The notes below the pieces were generated by a model that was not told the DNA's origin, did no database searches, and worked only from the letters and a program-made list of their open reading frames with translations. This document shows, piece after piece, positions 49,321 through 60,559 of a stretch of 64,000 nt of DNA. Each line of letters begins with the position of its first letter. Positions within the stretch are counted from its first letter, which is position 1. The translations under genes and the position numbers were made by a program. The stretch comes from Glandiceps talaboti (lineage: Eukaryota > Hemichordata > Enteropneusta > Spengelidae). The DNA lies in assembly GCF_964340395.1 (NCBI RefSeq), contig NC_135550.1, positions 7,140,101 to 7,204,100 on the forward strand, read 5' to 3'.

Positions 49321-49562
49321 GCAAGATAGACGAGGCTTGCTGTAGTTGGGCGAGGTCACGCGTGGGACGAGTTACCAAGCACGGTACAGGTGAAGTGTAC
49401 TATATTGACAACATCCTTGACCATCGAGCATTTTATTTTATTAGAGAGATGTTACCAAGAGAAACATACCGAGGCCCTACCGTGTTGAGTGTTTATATTC
49501 ACTCGGCAACCGAACCGACCCTCGTACCAGTTGTATCGACCTCGGGAAATTTTTCAGCCTAG
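49299..49562 (+). other. Unrecognised 87-codon open frame in the promoter region
   Basis: An open frame diverging from PPP4R4, in CpG-rich DNA, starting MHRDITTGKIDEACC. It resembles no family I know. CpG-rich DNA has fewer chance stops, so it may be nothing. A divergent first exon from a bidirectional promoter is possible. Confidence 0.15.
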
Positions 49563-49564
49563 TA

Positions 49565-50280
49565 GTAACAAGATCAATACATGCTAAGAAGTCATAAATT
49601 TATCGAGAAAAGATCACAAACGTGTCAAATTACGTTTACCATGTTTATATAAATATTTGAAAGGTTTACGGCATACTCATCACAGGTTTGTCTAGGGTAT
49701 TTGCTAGGGCATTTTCACTATAATAGCAAAATCTCAAACTGTGGCCATCTGCAGCCAGGCTTTACATTAGGGCCAGACATTGCAATATTTATGTGGTGTT
49801 AAAGTATGAAACGAACTACGACCATACAATATATATTCCATGTTGACAGAATATAAATTTAATGCGGTAGCGAGTAGACTTACTCAAGTCGAAGAGATTC
49901 CCTTGAATTTATTCCCAATATTTCTCTTTACTGTATAATATGCTTTTATAGTGTCTATTTTTAGAAAACGACGTGAGTGGACTTAATCCTGCATAAGTAA
50001 CGTCTGGATAAATAAAACAGCTATTGCACATCGCCACATGTAAATTTTTCAAAAAATAAAATATCAGCAAAAATGCATGGCGGCTTTCAAGTTTAAAAAG
50101 TTGCTACCTACACTCCATCCCATCCACACACATAATACCACTCACAAGGGGACGCCACCTCGGGAGTCTAGTGCTATAAATGAGATGTTTGTTATTACAC
50201 ACATTCTTGGAATGCAAAATTCTGAGATACAGCTTTTATACATGATGTACCCCTTAACTGAAAAAAAATAATAATAAATG
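49565..50280. other. Unannotated stretch
   Basis: AT-rich, no recognisable gene or repeat. Confidence 0.5.
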
Positions 50281-50641
50281 AAACTACATGGCATTTGAAG
50301 CTTGCATAGTTAACATATTGCCTAATTATCGAAAAATCATTGATTATGCAAATTAACCATTAAGATTATAAGCTACATCAACAAGCTTCAACCATCAATG
50401 CATATACTAAACTATCTGAAATTTAAAGCTTGAATTCTAAAGATATTGCCTTATTTATGCAAATTACATTTAAAAAACTACATCAAACACGTGCTTTGTT
50501 GATATATGTATAACAATGATATGAACTTTGACGATTTCAAATGAAGCATTTTTAAGATGTAGCCTAATTACCGAAAATCGTTAATTATGCAAATTTATCA
50601 TTAACACGAAAAGCTATATCATGTTTCACGTATGATGTACT

Positions 50642-50834
50642 GAACACATATTGCCTGGCCATGAGGGCTATAGCACCCGTTTATTACACCCGAGGGACTG
50701 TGAGTTACCAGAATCACATGCTATTTCCCGAGGCCAAAGGCCGAGGGAAATAGCATGTGATTCTGGTAACTCACAGTCACGAGGGGGTAATGAACGGGTG
50801 CTATAGCCCGAATATAGGCCAGGCAATATGTGTT
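50642..50834. mobile_element. 193-bp near-perfect palindrome (foldback element)
   Basis: Arms of about 93 bp meet near 50737. They share AACACATATTGCCTGGCC at the ends, AGGGCTATAGCACCCGTT, then GACTGTGAGTTACCAGAATC and ACATGCTATTTCCC towards the centre. It is GC-richer than its surroundings. The adjoining 50835-51035, with two CTGTGAACNCGCGGTGG words and two CACGTGAC sites, probably belongs to the same insertion. It splits a decayed satellite. Confidence 0.85.
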
Positions 50835-51559
50835 TTATAATATACCTCATGCTGTGAACTCGCGGTGGCAGACGACATCGTCAGAAGCTCCCATTTTGAC
50901 CTGCTGTGAACGCGCGGTGGTCACGTGACCATGTAAAAATTGATGGGACTATTTCCCCAAGGGAAGTAGTCATTCTATTTTCCTATCACGTGACTGATTC
51001 TAGCGAATCATGGCACAGCATTATCACTAGGTATATTATAACAAAATATATGAAATATGAAGCTTGTATTCTAAGATATGGTCTAATTGTCACATGTCAT
51101 TAATTATGCAAATTACTTATTTCTATCAAAACCTATAACAAATGTGCACTTTGTTATTATCAAAGAATACACCAAATGATATGAGATTTGAAGCTTACAT
51201 TCTTAAGACACAGCCTAATTGCCGCATATAATTAATTTATGCAAAGGATTTATTAAACTTAAAAGCTATGTAAACAAACTTCGCAGGACATGTTCGTTTT
51301 ATTATGGTTGATATATGTGCCAAATTATATTGAAATTGAAGCTTGCATTCTTAAGATATAGCCTAATTACCGACAATCCTTTATTATGCAAATTACTCAT
51401 TAAAACTAAAAATTGTGCCAATAGGCTTTATAGGATATGTGTGATTTGTTATAGTTGATGTATGTGCCAAATTATATGAAATTGAAGCTTGCATTCTTAA
51501 GATATACCCTAATTACAATCATTAATTATGCAAAGTACCCATTAAAACTAAAAACTGTG

Positions 51560-51562
<3 letters not shown>

Positions 51563-51638
<76 letters not shown>
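51563..51638 (+). repeat. (TA)n microsatellite
   Basis: Thirty-eight TA dinucleotides inside a satellite unit. Confidence 0.98.
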
Positions 51639-51641
<3 letters not shown>

Positions 51642-51965
51642 ATGTGTGCTTTGTTATGGTAATTATATTGAATTTGAAGCATGAATTCTTTAGACATAGC
51701 TTACCTACTGAAGATCATTAACCATTAATCTACATAACTATGGGACATATGCCCTTTGTTATGGTTAACATATGTACTAAATTATATTGAATTTAAAGTA
51801 TTCTTAAGATATAGCCTAATTACTAAAAAAAACCCATAAATTATGCAAATGACTAATTGATATTCATCGGATGTTTACCAAAATCTAATCAGTTCTTGTC
51901 ATTACCATATGGAAGTAGCAAGTTCCATTAGAATCGATGCAGTGGTTTTGAAATACCGTGTCCAC

Positions 51966-52115
<150 letters not shown>

Positions 52116-52300
52116 TATAACATAACATTCCCTTACGAGAGGTAAAAACTAGGTCGGGGGAGTCAAGTTCAAGAGTTACGGGAAATCTCCCTATCCCACG
52201 CAAAGAATTCTTCCATTCAACATCGTACTTAGTTTCCGCTTTATCAGAGCTATGATGACTAATTAGGTATACTCACGAAACTACTACCAAGCCAGAGAGA

Positions 52301-52625
52301 CTATAGAGTTTCAATTATTAGGTGGCATGATGTTTTTTCCACAAGTTTTTTGTTACGAATTACATTTTTTTAAATACAGACACTGATTGGTGCATGCACA
52401 TGAAATGACACATTTTATCTCATTGTGAACACAAATAAACATCAATGTCATATGAAAAAAGGAAGATTCAAACACAGATCAGTTTATTTGTCTTCGCAGT
52501 GTGATAAATTTATCATTTCTTAGGCGTGTCGCGCTATCAGTGCCTGTATTTTGTTGGTGTAAATTCGTAACAAAACCTCGTGTGAGATGTAAAAAACACC
52601 GTGCCGCCTAATTGAAACTCTATAG
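52301..52625. mobile_element. MITE with ~65-bp terminal inverted repeats
   Basis: 325 bp starting CTATAGAGTTTCAATTATTA and ending TAATTGAAACTCTATAG. The inverted arms continue inward through GGTGGCA/TGCCGCC, GTTTTTT and GTTACGAATTAC. If the TA inside CTATAG is the target duplication this would fit a Tc1/mariner-type insertion, but the palindromic ends make the boundary ambiguous. No coding capacity. Confidence 0.78.
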
Positions 52626-52791
52626 CCTTTCTGGTTTGATAGTAAAAGACGAAATCACCAAAGTGAAGAAGATCTGATCAGACTACAACATACGTAAGAA
52701 ACTATTACAATATTACGTAGTTTAGTATTACGATCTGAGATGCTTGTTTGATATCACTGTAAGAGTTGAAGGCTTTAGAGATACTAAGATG

Positions 52792-52797
52792 TCATCG

Positions 52798-52832
<35 letters not shown>

Positions 52833-52833
52833 T
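52792..52833 (+). repeat. (ATC)n microsatellite
   Basis: About twelve ATC triplets. Confidence 0.97.
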
Positions 52834-53179
52834 TATATGTATGTTGTAGGTCGACGACCTGTTCATAGTTAAAAAGTCATAAAGCTGAGAATGCGATCAA
52901 ACCATTCAGGTATACTGGCATCCACACTCTCATGTTCTACAGGCGAAAGAGTGAACTTGCATGCCCTACACAATCCTACTGAGGAAGACATATAAATTGC
53001 ATGATATCAGGTATACACTCGGGGTCGCAGAAAGCCTTGCTGTCGGTAAGAAAGAGATAGTAAGGAAGTCATATCGCAAAACGATAAGGAACAGCTATCA
53101 ATAAGACAGCCCACATTGAGGGTCCGAAAGAAGAACACCTCTTTATTTTCGTAAACTACAAAAAGTGCTAAAGATGGAT

Positions 53180-54010
53180 GCATAGTGATATGATTGACCC
53201 TTAACTTTCTAGTAAAACGTCCTAAACATGCGTGTAAATTGTAAATTTAAGTGCTGTGACTGACACGACACCTAACTTCGACTCTAAAATGCCCCAACGA
53301 CATTGTACAGGTATATGATTTACCTCTAGACACTCAAAATGCCACAAAATACATGCAAGTTCATTTACCTACTTGACCCTCAAGACATCCGAAGCTGCTT
53401 GTAAAGTTTCTTCCCCTGTTCAACTTCTAAGACGTCCCTAGAAATCCCGTGATTTGACCCAAAGCACTAAATGCATCCAACATACTATACTATGCTTGGA
53501 AAGTTTCACATGTGTATCGTGTGAATCCCTACGCTCTAGACGTCTCAGCAAAAGTGGGAGCAAATTTTTTATGATTTGAATCTTTATTCAACTTCCAAGA
53601 CTAGACTTCTTCAAGAAGCGAGTAAAGTTTTTATATTTGTCCAGGCTTCCAAGGCGTCCAAAAAATGTTTGCAAAGTTTTAGGATTTGAACCCCGATCTT
53701 CTAAGACGTCCAAAAGATAGCGTGCAAAGTCTTGTGATTTATCAGCTTTAAATGTGTGCAAAAACGGCTCCAATATTCGTCTATGATTTGACCCGCTAAT
53801 AATCACGACGTCTCAAAGATAAAATTTCTGTGATTTGACCCCCTGACTTCCAAAGATGTGTGTAAAGTCCTGTCATTTGACCCTCTGACTTCCAAAGACG
53901 TCCCAAAGATGTGTGTAAAGTTATATGATTTGATCTCCTGACTTCCAAAAATGTGTTAAAAGTATTGTGATCTGACGCACAGTTAAAAATGCTCGATCCC
54001 CAACGCTTAG
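53180..54010 (+). repeat. Degenerate ~55-60-bp repeat field
   Basis: Recurring GATTTGACCC, CTGACTTCCAAAGACGTCC and GTGTGTAAAGT at fairly even spacing, about twelve units, best preserved at 53820-53990. The minus-strand frame at 53588-53806 lies wholly inside it and is probably not a gene. Confidence 0.7.
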
Positions 54011-54289
54011 ACGAAATCCTAAAGTTGCATGCAAAGGTTTAATATGATCTCAGACTGATTCGCATTGACCTAGCCTATATTTGAATTTTGCACTTCCATC
54101 ACAAATATTGCTATCCCTACACGACAAAAAGACCTCAAGTGCATCAGCCAGTTTCATTTTTTTATGATGAGTGGTGTGTACCTGTGTTGTGATCGTTTGT
54201 TCATTTATTGTTAGAAACCATTATGTCAGTCAATACTGAGTCTCAAGAATTGTATATAGAAACCCAATGCAAGTATCGCATCTATGCAA

Positions 54290-54790
54290 CCAATTCAATT
54301 CAATTCAATAACTTTATTGATAATAATAATACTATTTATTTCTTATATAGCGCATTATTACATAATTGCATAAAAATCTCAATGCGCTTCACATGATAAA
54401 AATACGCATTATATGATCGGAGAATAAAAAAATAAATAAACTATAAAAACGGTTTAATAAAACTGACACATTGTGTCAACCATGAATAAAATACTTTCAT
54501 TGAGCCATGCTGGAGAAATATGCTTTTCGAAAGAGGTGTGTTTTAACTTGTGCTTTGAAAGAAGACAGAGAAGCTGCATTGCGAATAGACGAATCCAGAG
54601 AGTTCCACAGCCTGGGAGCAGCGACTGAAAAAGTGTTTGCCATAATGCTCCTGGACATAGCGTGGTTCAAAAAAGTTCTGTCACGACTGCAGAACGTGTT
54701 AATCTTTCTGGCCTGACGACAGTGAGAAGATCCGACATATAAGTTGGATTATTGATCCCAAATGGGCAATCTTGGTGTTGTAAATCAAGC
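54290..54790 (+). repeat. Dispersed repeat with TTATATAGCGC start and a protein-like core
   Basis: Begins in an A/T-rich stretch with TTCTTATATAGCGCATTATT and CAATGCGCTTCACATG. An open frame follows at 54507-54716 reading EDREAALRIDESREFHSLGA, then ATEKVFAIMLLD. Closely similar segments occur in many fish and marine invertebrate genomes, as far as I recall, always beside the GCGC words, so I treat it as a transposable-element fragment, not a gene. The family is not named here. Confidence 0.5.
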
Positions 54791-55856
54791 ATAATTCAAT
54801 TTGACCGTTCCTTGACCTTACTTATGCAAGTTGACTTTCAAACTCATGGTAGTTCTAGCGAGTATTACAGAACCTGCGGAAAATAGCAGAAATTTTGTTC
54901 AAGCATCTAGTATAAATATCTATTCTTGGATAAAGCGTCAAGTACAATCGTATAAACGTACTCGAATATTGACCTTGACCTCTTCTACTATGCTGTTGTT
55001 GGGGTCAGGGTTCAAACATCGTATAACTGTGAACCCAGTCTATTACTATTTAGGGAAAACTTTAAAATGGTGTAACGATTTCATCAAAATTTCGAACTGA
55101 GCAGAATTGTCAATTTTGTGGTCCCTTTTATCAAAATACTATTTTTTTAATCATGTGCTTTAAAGCTTACCCCTGTTTCCGTCTATGTGTATTCAAATAA
55201 CGAAATAAATGAACTGAGGAATTAATATATTAAAAGCTGGGGTATTAGATAGTAACTTGAAGACATTTAGGTCGATTTTGAATAATACTACGGAGAAGAA
55301 AACATTCAAGACCGGTATTTTAATAACCGTCACGTAAGATTATCTCTTCATGCCACCTGTTGATTTTCGACTTTCCAAAGTGCAAAAGCCGTTATGTTAT
55401 GGCGGCGATTATGGCCAATGCAGTTTTAGGAACACAATGGCATTGTTTGTAAGGTAACACGATTTTCAGAACAAAGTTGTCATGAGGGCGCCCTTGATGG
55501 CATGGCTCTGTTTTATTTGTGAAGTTCACTGATCATATGGGCTGGTCTGTACTGTGATGTATATGACGTCACAATCTTGCCAGTCATTGTATATTCTTTG
55601 GACTCTGTCTTAATCTGTTTCTTTTTGTCCCCATCTCCGTTTGTATGTCATACTACCTCTGGCTTAGACATATTTCACTGTCACATTACTACTCGTCTAT
55701 ATATTTTTCACCATCTCCAGGCTTCCTTTCTTTTTCCATTCTATATCCCACTATTTTAGTCTATTTGTCTATTCATCTCCTGGCCGAGTACCTCTTTCCG
55801 TCTCTATGTAGCTGCTCAGACCACTAACGAAGACCGAGAGTCTCAGGATTAATTTA
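54791..55856. other. Unannotated stretch
   Basis: No convincing gene. GGCGGCGATTATGGCC at about 55400 is a small CpG-rich spot. Confidence 0.45.
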
Positions 55857-56084
<228 letters not shown>

Positions 56085-56691
56085 ATGTTTCTGTGAGATG
56101 TAAGTTACACTGTATCAAATGAATGTTAATAGCTTTAATACCGTCAGCTGGAAATCTGCAAAACAAACTTAAGTCGCCAACACGTCTTAGCATACTCAGA
56201 AAGGAAAGAGATAATCGAAAAAAGGATGTAATTTAGTCAGATTTGCTTGAAAAGCTGTAATATAATCTGGTTATATGTAGTTCAAAAGCGTATTTAAGCT
56301 AACAGCTGAAAACTAGACTGACTAATTTACCATGGTAGTAGTACTCCTAATGCTAAGTCGGTATAATTATAATATTAAACATTAGAAGGACAGCAAGATA
56401 TATCAATTTCAGTGTGGGAATTTGTGATAATTTGTTACATTTCGTGCTAGATTTAGAGGGGGTTCATATTTAGTTATGCTTTAGGGCGTCCTATATATAC
56501 CATGCACGAGCCAGGTTCAACACAGATTATGGAATATAAACCCTACTCGTTTTACGTCATCACGTCTATATCACGACAACGAGTGTATACGTCACTGGTT
56601 TCTGCTGTACTTGCAATATGAGTCAAACCGTTCAGAATTGTCATTACTTTCCCCGATTCTTCTTTGATATTACTGGCGCTGGTATAATTAT

Positions 56692-56833
56692 GTTATTCTC
56701 CAAAAAAAAATCTTCATTCACTCGTGACCTAATGGTTGTCACTAACTCGTCTAGCGACCCGTGGTGACAAAGACCCCTTAGGTCACTCGTATTTCCTTTG
56801 CAGGCTGAACGAAGAAAAATATTGGGGAATAAC
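56692..56833. mobile_element. Short TIR element, copy 2 of the 15.5-kb family
   Basis: 142 bp with GTTATTCTCC...TCTTCATTCA on the left and GGCTGAACGAAGAAAAATATT then GGGGAATAAC on the right. The interior is the same GTCACTAACTCGTCTAG core as copy 1 plus a clearer GACCTAA..TTAGGTC inverted pair. A 63-codon minus-strand frame over it (56644-56835) is a by-product of the element. Confidence 0.75.
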
Positions 56834-57796
56834 ATCTAATTATCGCCAATGCTCGTATACAATGCTACAGTGAGAACGTATTATGATATTACGTGGTGGG
56901 CATTCATGTAGGGAGTGAATTGTAAGACAATCCGACCTTTGATGTCCACATTTTTCATACTTTCTTAAATTCTTATTTCTATGCCTGTGACGTCATCGAG
57001 ACTTTATTGTTGTACTGCAGTAGAACTGGTGCACATTTACTATCTTTACTGACTTAGGAAGCATGGGAAACGTGTAACTGTCTCTTTATAGGCTAAGTCA
57101 GAGTGCAAAAAACCCACTTAAGTTATATGCCGTATATTTATCAATAACCAAATCAGAGTCGACACAGCGTGAAAGAGGTAAGTGGTAAATTCACAAAGAC
57201 GGTGGCCGAATCTATAGTAATTTTTTAAAAAGATTTTTTTTTTTTAAATCAAATAATTGTGTCATTGGATATTATTTATAAATCTGTTTCGAATTTCTAG
57301 TGAGAGGCATACCAAATTGATGTAGTAGCTGGCATATAAAAAGACACAACCTCAAAATCATTAAATCACAGTCAGTGGCTATGTATGGCATAAAACATGA
57401 CACTGGAGAGAACCTGTACCGTAAATCAAGTAGTGCGCCACCTGACGACCGTCACTTGACACAGCTCAGTCTTGCCTGGGTATGAACATTGATTTCAATA
57501 TTACTCAAAAAATGTTAAACAGGGAAGAAATTACAAAATAATACTTTTCTGCATTTAAACTGTAATGTGGTCATGTGGTGAAGTATGAAAGAAACCATAG
57601 CGTAGGGTATCCTAACGTGTATTTCTTTATATTCTATCTAAACAACAGGTGAGCTGACACACTTACAAATATTTAGTATTTTACTATAATTGTTCTCTGT
57701 ATTTTTTTTCTTTTTTTTGTCTTTCCAAGGTGTGGCACTTAATCGGCCACTTTTTAACTTTACGGTTGAGACTTTGGTTAATATGTAAGACTAATA
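56834..57796. other. Unannotated stretch
   Basis: AT-rich, nothing identified. Confidence 0.45.
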
Positions 57797-57829
57797 TTGA
57801 CACAGGACTTTTGTTGTCTTCACGTGCTG

Positions 57830-58090
57830 ATAGGTGAGGTGGTGAGTGTGACGTTGCCTTCACCTATTAATCAGTCAGTGACGTCCGAGCGGGATTCGGT
57901 TACCCCTTTCATGCAAAAGCCGTTCGTTTCCGTGCCCCAGACGAGCTTCCTGTTACGGTGGGAGTTAAGGAAAGAGTAACTGAAACCGTGTAGTTTACCG
58001 AAATCACGACCATTCGTAACTGGAGAAAACTTGGTTGACAGATCAGGAGCAAGGCAAAGTAGACGAAGAAGTGTAATAAAAACAGGTAAG
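57830..58090. other. GC-richer segment of unknown nature
   Basis: It stands out from the AT-rich flanks with many CpG. Plus strand 57797-57979 and minus strand 57871-58140 are both open. The minus frame includes DFGKLHGFSYSFLNSHRNRK. I do not recognise it. It could be a first exon, a CpG island, or a conserved transposon piece. Confidence 0.25.
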
Positions 58091-58875
58091 CTTTTATTCC
58101 CGCTACGGTTTGCATTATTTATATTGTTGGAGACATTCATTATACATCACTAATACGCCGTACACATGCAACCTCGAGCCTTTTTTACTTGTAGACATTT
58201 AGCAGATAGGACAGTAACTAGGCGACTTGAGTTTCTCTCTCTCACACGAATCAATCACTTGATGACAACATACATAAATAGGGTATATTTCAGAAAGAAA
58301 CATTTACCACGGTCAACACCTTTATCTGCCTTGCATGCTAAGGTGGCATTTTAGAGTGCGGTATATAACAGTGCAATGTTTGTACGTACTGTAGTACGTT
58401 GTTAGCCCAATTACACGGTACGACAAATGTGTTCACTTACACACTTCATTCTGCCCTATCTACAAATACTCATTCATTCTGTAGTTGACAACGGGTGAGG
58501 TTTTTAATATTCTCCGTTGAGTTTTTCATTTTGTACACTTCATAGTAGGGATTTAGCGTTGTCTCAGTGTCGATCTTATCGAGTTGACACGCTACGTTCT
58601 CGACTACTTAATTGTGACGTGAACACACAAGTTATTGTCGTCATCATCATGCTTGTTTGCTAATTTAAGTCTAAATGGATTTTGTTCATATTTACAGATG
58701 CATTTTTTTGCAATGACCTTTTTTCTTTGCCATGACACACTGCACAAACACGCACGCAAATGTGTCAGTTTGTCCCTCCCTATTCTCCTTACTGTCTTTA
58801 TAAAGTATGATAACGCGCCGTATCTTATTGAATTCTCAATTGAAATCACACTTACTAGAATTAATTAGCTAATTG

Positions 58876-58995
58876 TATGTATGTATGTATGTATGTATGT
58901 ATGTATGTATGTATGTATGTATGTATGTATGTATGTATGTATGTATGTATGTATGTATGTATGTGTTGGTGGAGGTAGGTAGATAGGTAGGGTGC

Positions 58996-59073
<78 letters not shown>

Positions 59074-59085
59074 GTGTGTGTGTGT
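58876..59085 (+). repeat. (TATG)n and (TCTG)n microsatellites
   Basis: TATG 58876-58963, a 35-bp spacer, TCTG 58997-59072, then a TG run. Confidence 0.98.
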
Positions 59086-60507
59086 CCGTCCGTGCCTGTA
59101 CCCAAGTGCACACTATTGCGAATGTCATGTAACATTTGCGTACTTACATCGCAATATCCAACTGTATAGGCCATAATGTAAACAGTTGCAAGTGTATTTC
59201 TATTGCATTGTGACTTTGTAAAGGTGAGACACTCGAAAGAAGTTTTGTATAGTTTGCGTCTGGATATGGATGCAGACAATGTAGTTTGGATCGTTTCCAT
59301 TACGAATTCTAAAATTGTAGATAATGCACGTCAGAGTAACAGACATTGGCAATTAACGCAGTATTTGCAATGTTCATTCAACGCTTCCTCTCTCTGTGAT
59401 TCATTTAACGATCTGTGTCTCTGCGACCAAGCACTCTCAAAAGATGTGAACTATATCAAATGATAATAGTCACGGTCCTTGGCTGAGTAATATTAGCTTT
59501 TGCAGTCTTCTCAAAGCTGCAGATCACGTTATGCTGACCAGATTAGTAGGCACCCCAACATCTCGGATCACACGGATCACTATACATGTATTTCCTGGTT
59601 GCATCGTATGACACGCATCAAACTGAGATACCAAAATCACGTGCATGTTTTATTCACTTCATTTGTTTGGTATCGCTGCCATGGTTGCTATGGTTACCAA
59701 TTTAGTAGCGAATCTGGAAAGGGAAAAGCGGATGAGTTGGCTATCATCAGACTGTGCAAAATAATGCTTTACTTTTACCAATAAAAGTATAATTTCATGA
59801 ACTGATGACACTGAACTCTCTCGTGGATAATGCAGATGAATATACTGTGACATGCGCCAAGATCAGTTTGAGGCTAAATTCGACAGACGTATAACGTTAT
59901 GTTTTATTCAGTGACCAATACACACATGCACATGAATCTCCCACTAATGGATGGAAGACCCCGTCTACTTCTATACATGTTGTGTAAAGTGTATTCTTAC
60001 ATAATTTATTCGGGTAAGAAATGAGAGAGGATGATTAGTGTTTTGCCATGCATGTCTGGATTTAAAGTCTATGTATGATCGCTGTCGATAGATAGTGTTA
60101 AATTACACAGTTCATCTCCAAACTTACTTAGACACGATAAGTCGATGTTGTCGACACGTAGTAATACGGGATTTGTCTCAGTCACATCAATTACACGTGT
60201 TCGTTGCACGTCACAGGTTCGTCATTCAGACCACTGGCTGAGTGAGACCATTTGTCAAACTTAAAAGTTATCACCATAGAAATCACCTTTGTGCATATGG
60301 GGAAATCGGATTTGAAATATGCGTAGGATCTGAGAATGAGATCAGGAAATAAAAAGATATGACATAATCGTGTTATCATGTTATGAGCGCCGAAGGTAAC
60401 TTCCTGCTCAGACTAAGCCGAGATGGAGAGTAATCCATGTAGTTTTCCGGAATATCGTGAATATTGTCTCCTTAGCACCATCGTATTAGTGAATGTATCG
60501 TTTAAGG
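59086..60507. other. Unannotated stretch
   Basis: Short open frames at 59203-59463 and 59500-59784 on the plus strand resemble no known family. Nothing else seen. Confidence 0.4.
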
Positions 60508-60559
60508 TGCGTGTGTGTGTGTGTGTGTGTGGGGGGGGGGGTAATACCCCCCCCCCCCT
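60508..60559 (+). repeat. (TG)n-G run-TAATA-C run
   Basis: A TG repeat leads into eleven G, then TAATA, then thirteen C and TT. The G and C runs can pair into a hairpin. Confidence 0.95.

Larger units (their letters stand above)
50285..51870 (+). repeat. Decayed ~145-bp satellite, about nine units
   Basis: Units contain GAAGCTTGCATTCTTAAGAT, AGCCTAATTACCG and TTATGCAAATTA(C)(T)CATTAA. Units at about 50290, 50410, 50540, 51050, 51190, 51335, 51480, 51670 and 51790. Interrupted by the palindrome at 50642 and a TA repeat at 51563. Confidence 0.8.

Noticed and set aside
50668-50850. 60-codon minus-strand frame
   Set aside because: Lies inside the palindrome. Its two halves mirror each other.
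59500-59784. 94-codon plus-strand frame upstream
   Set aside because: No family resemblance and no splice context. Left unannotated.
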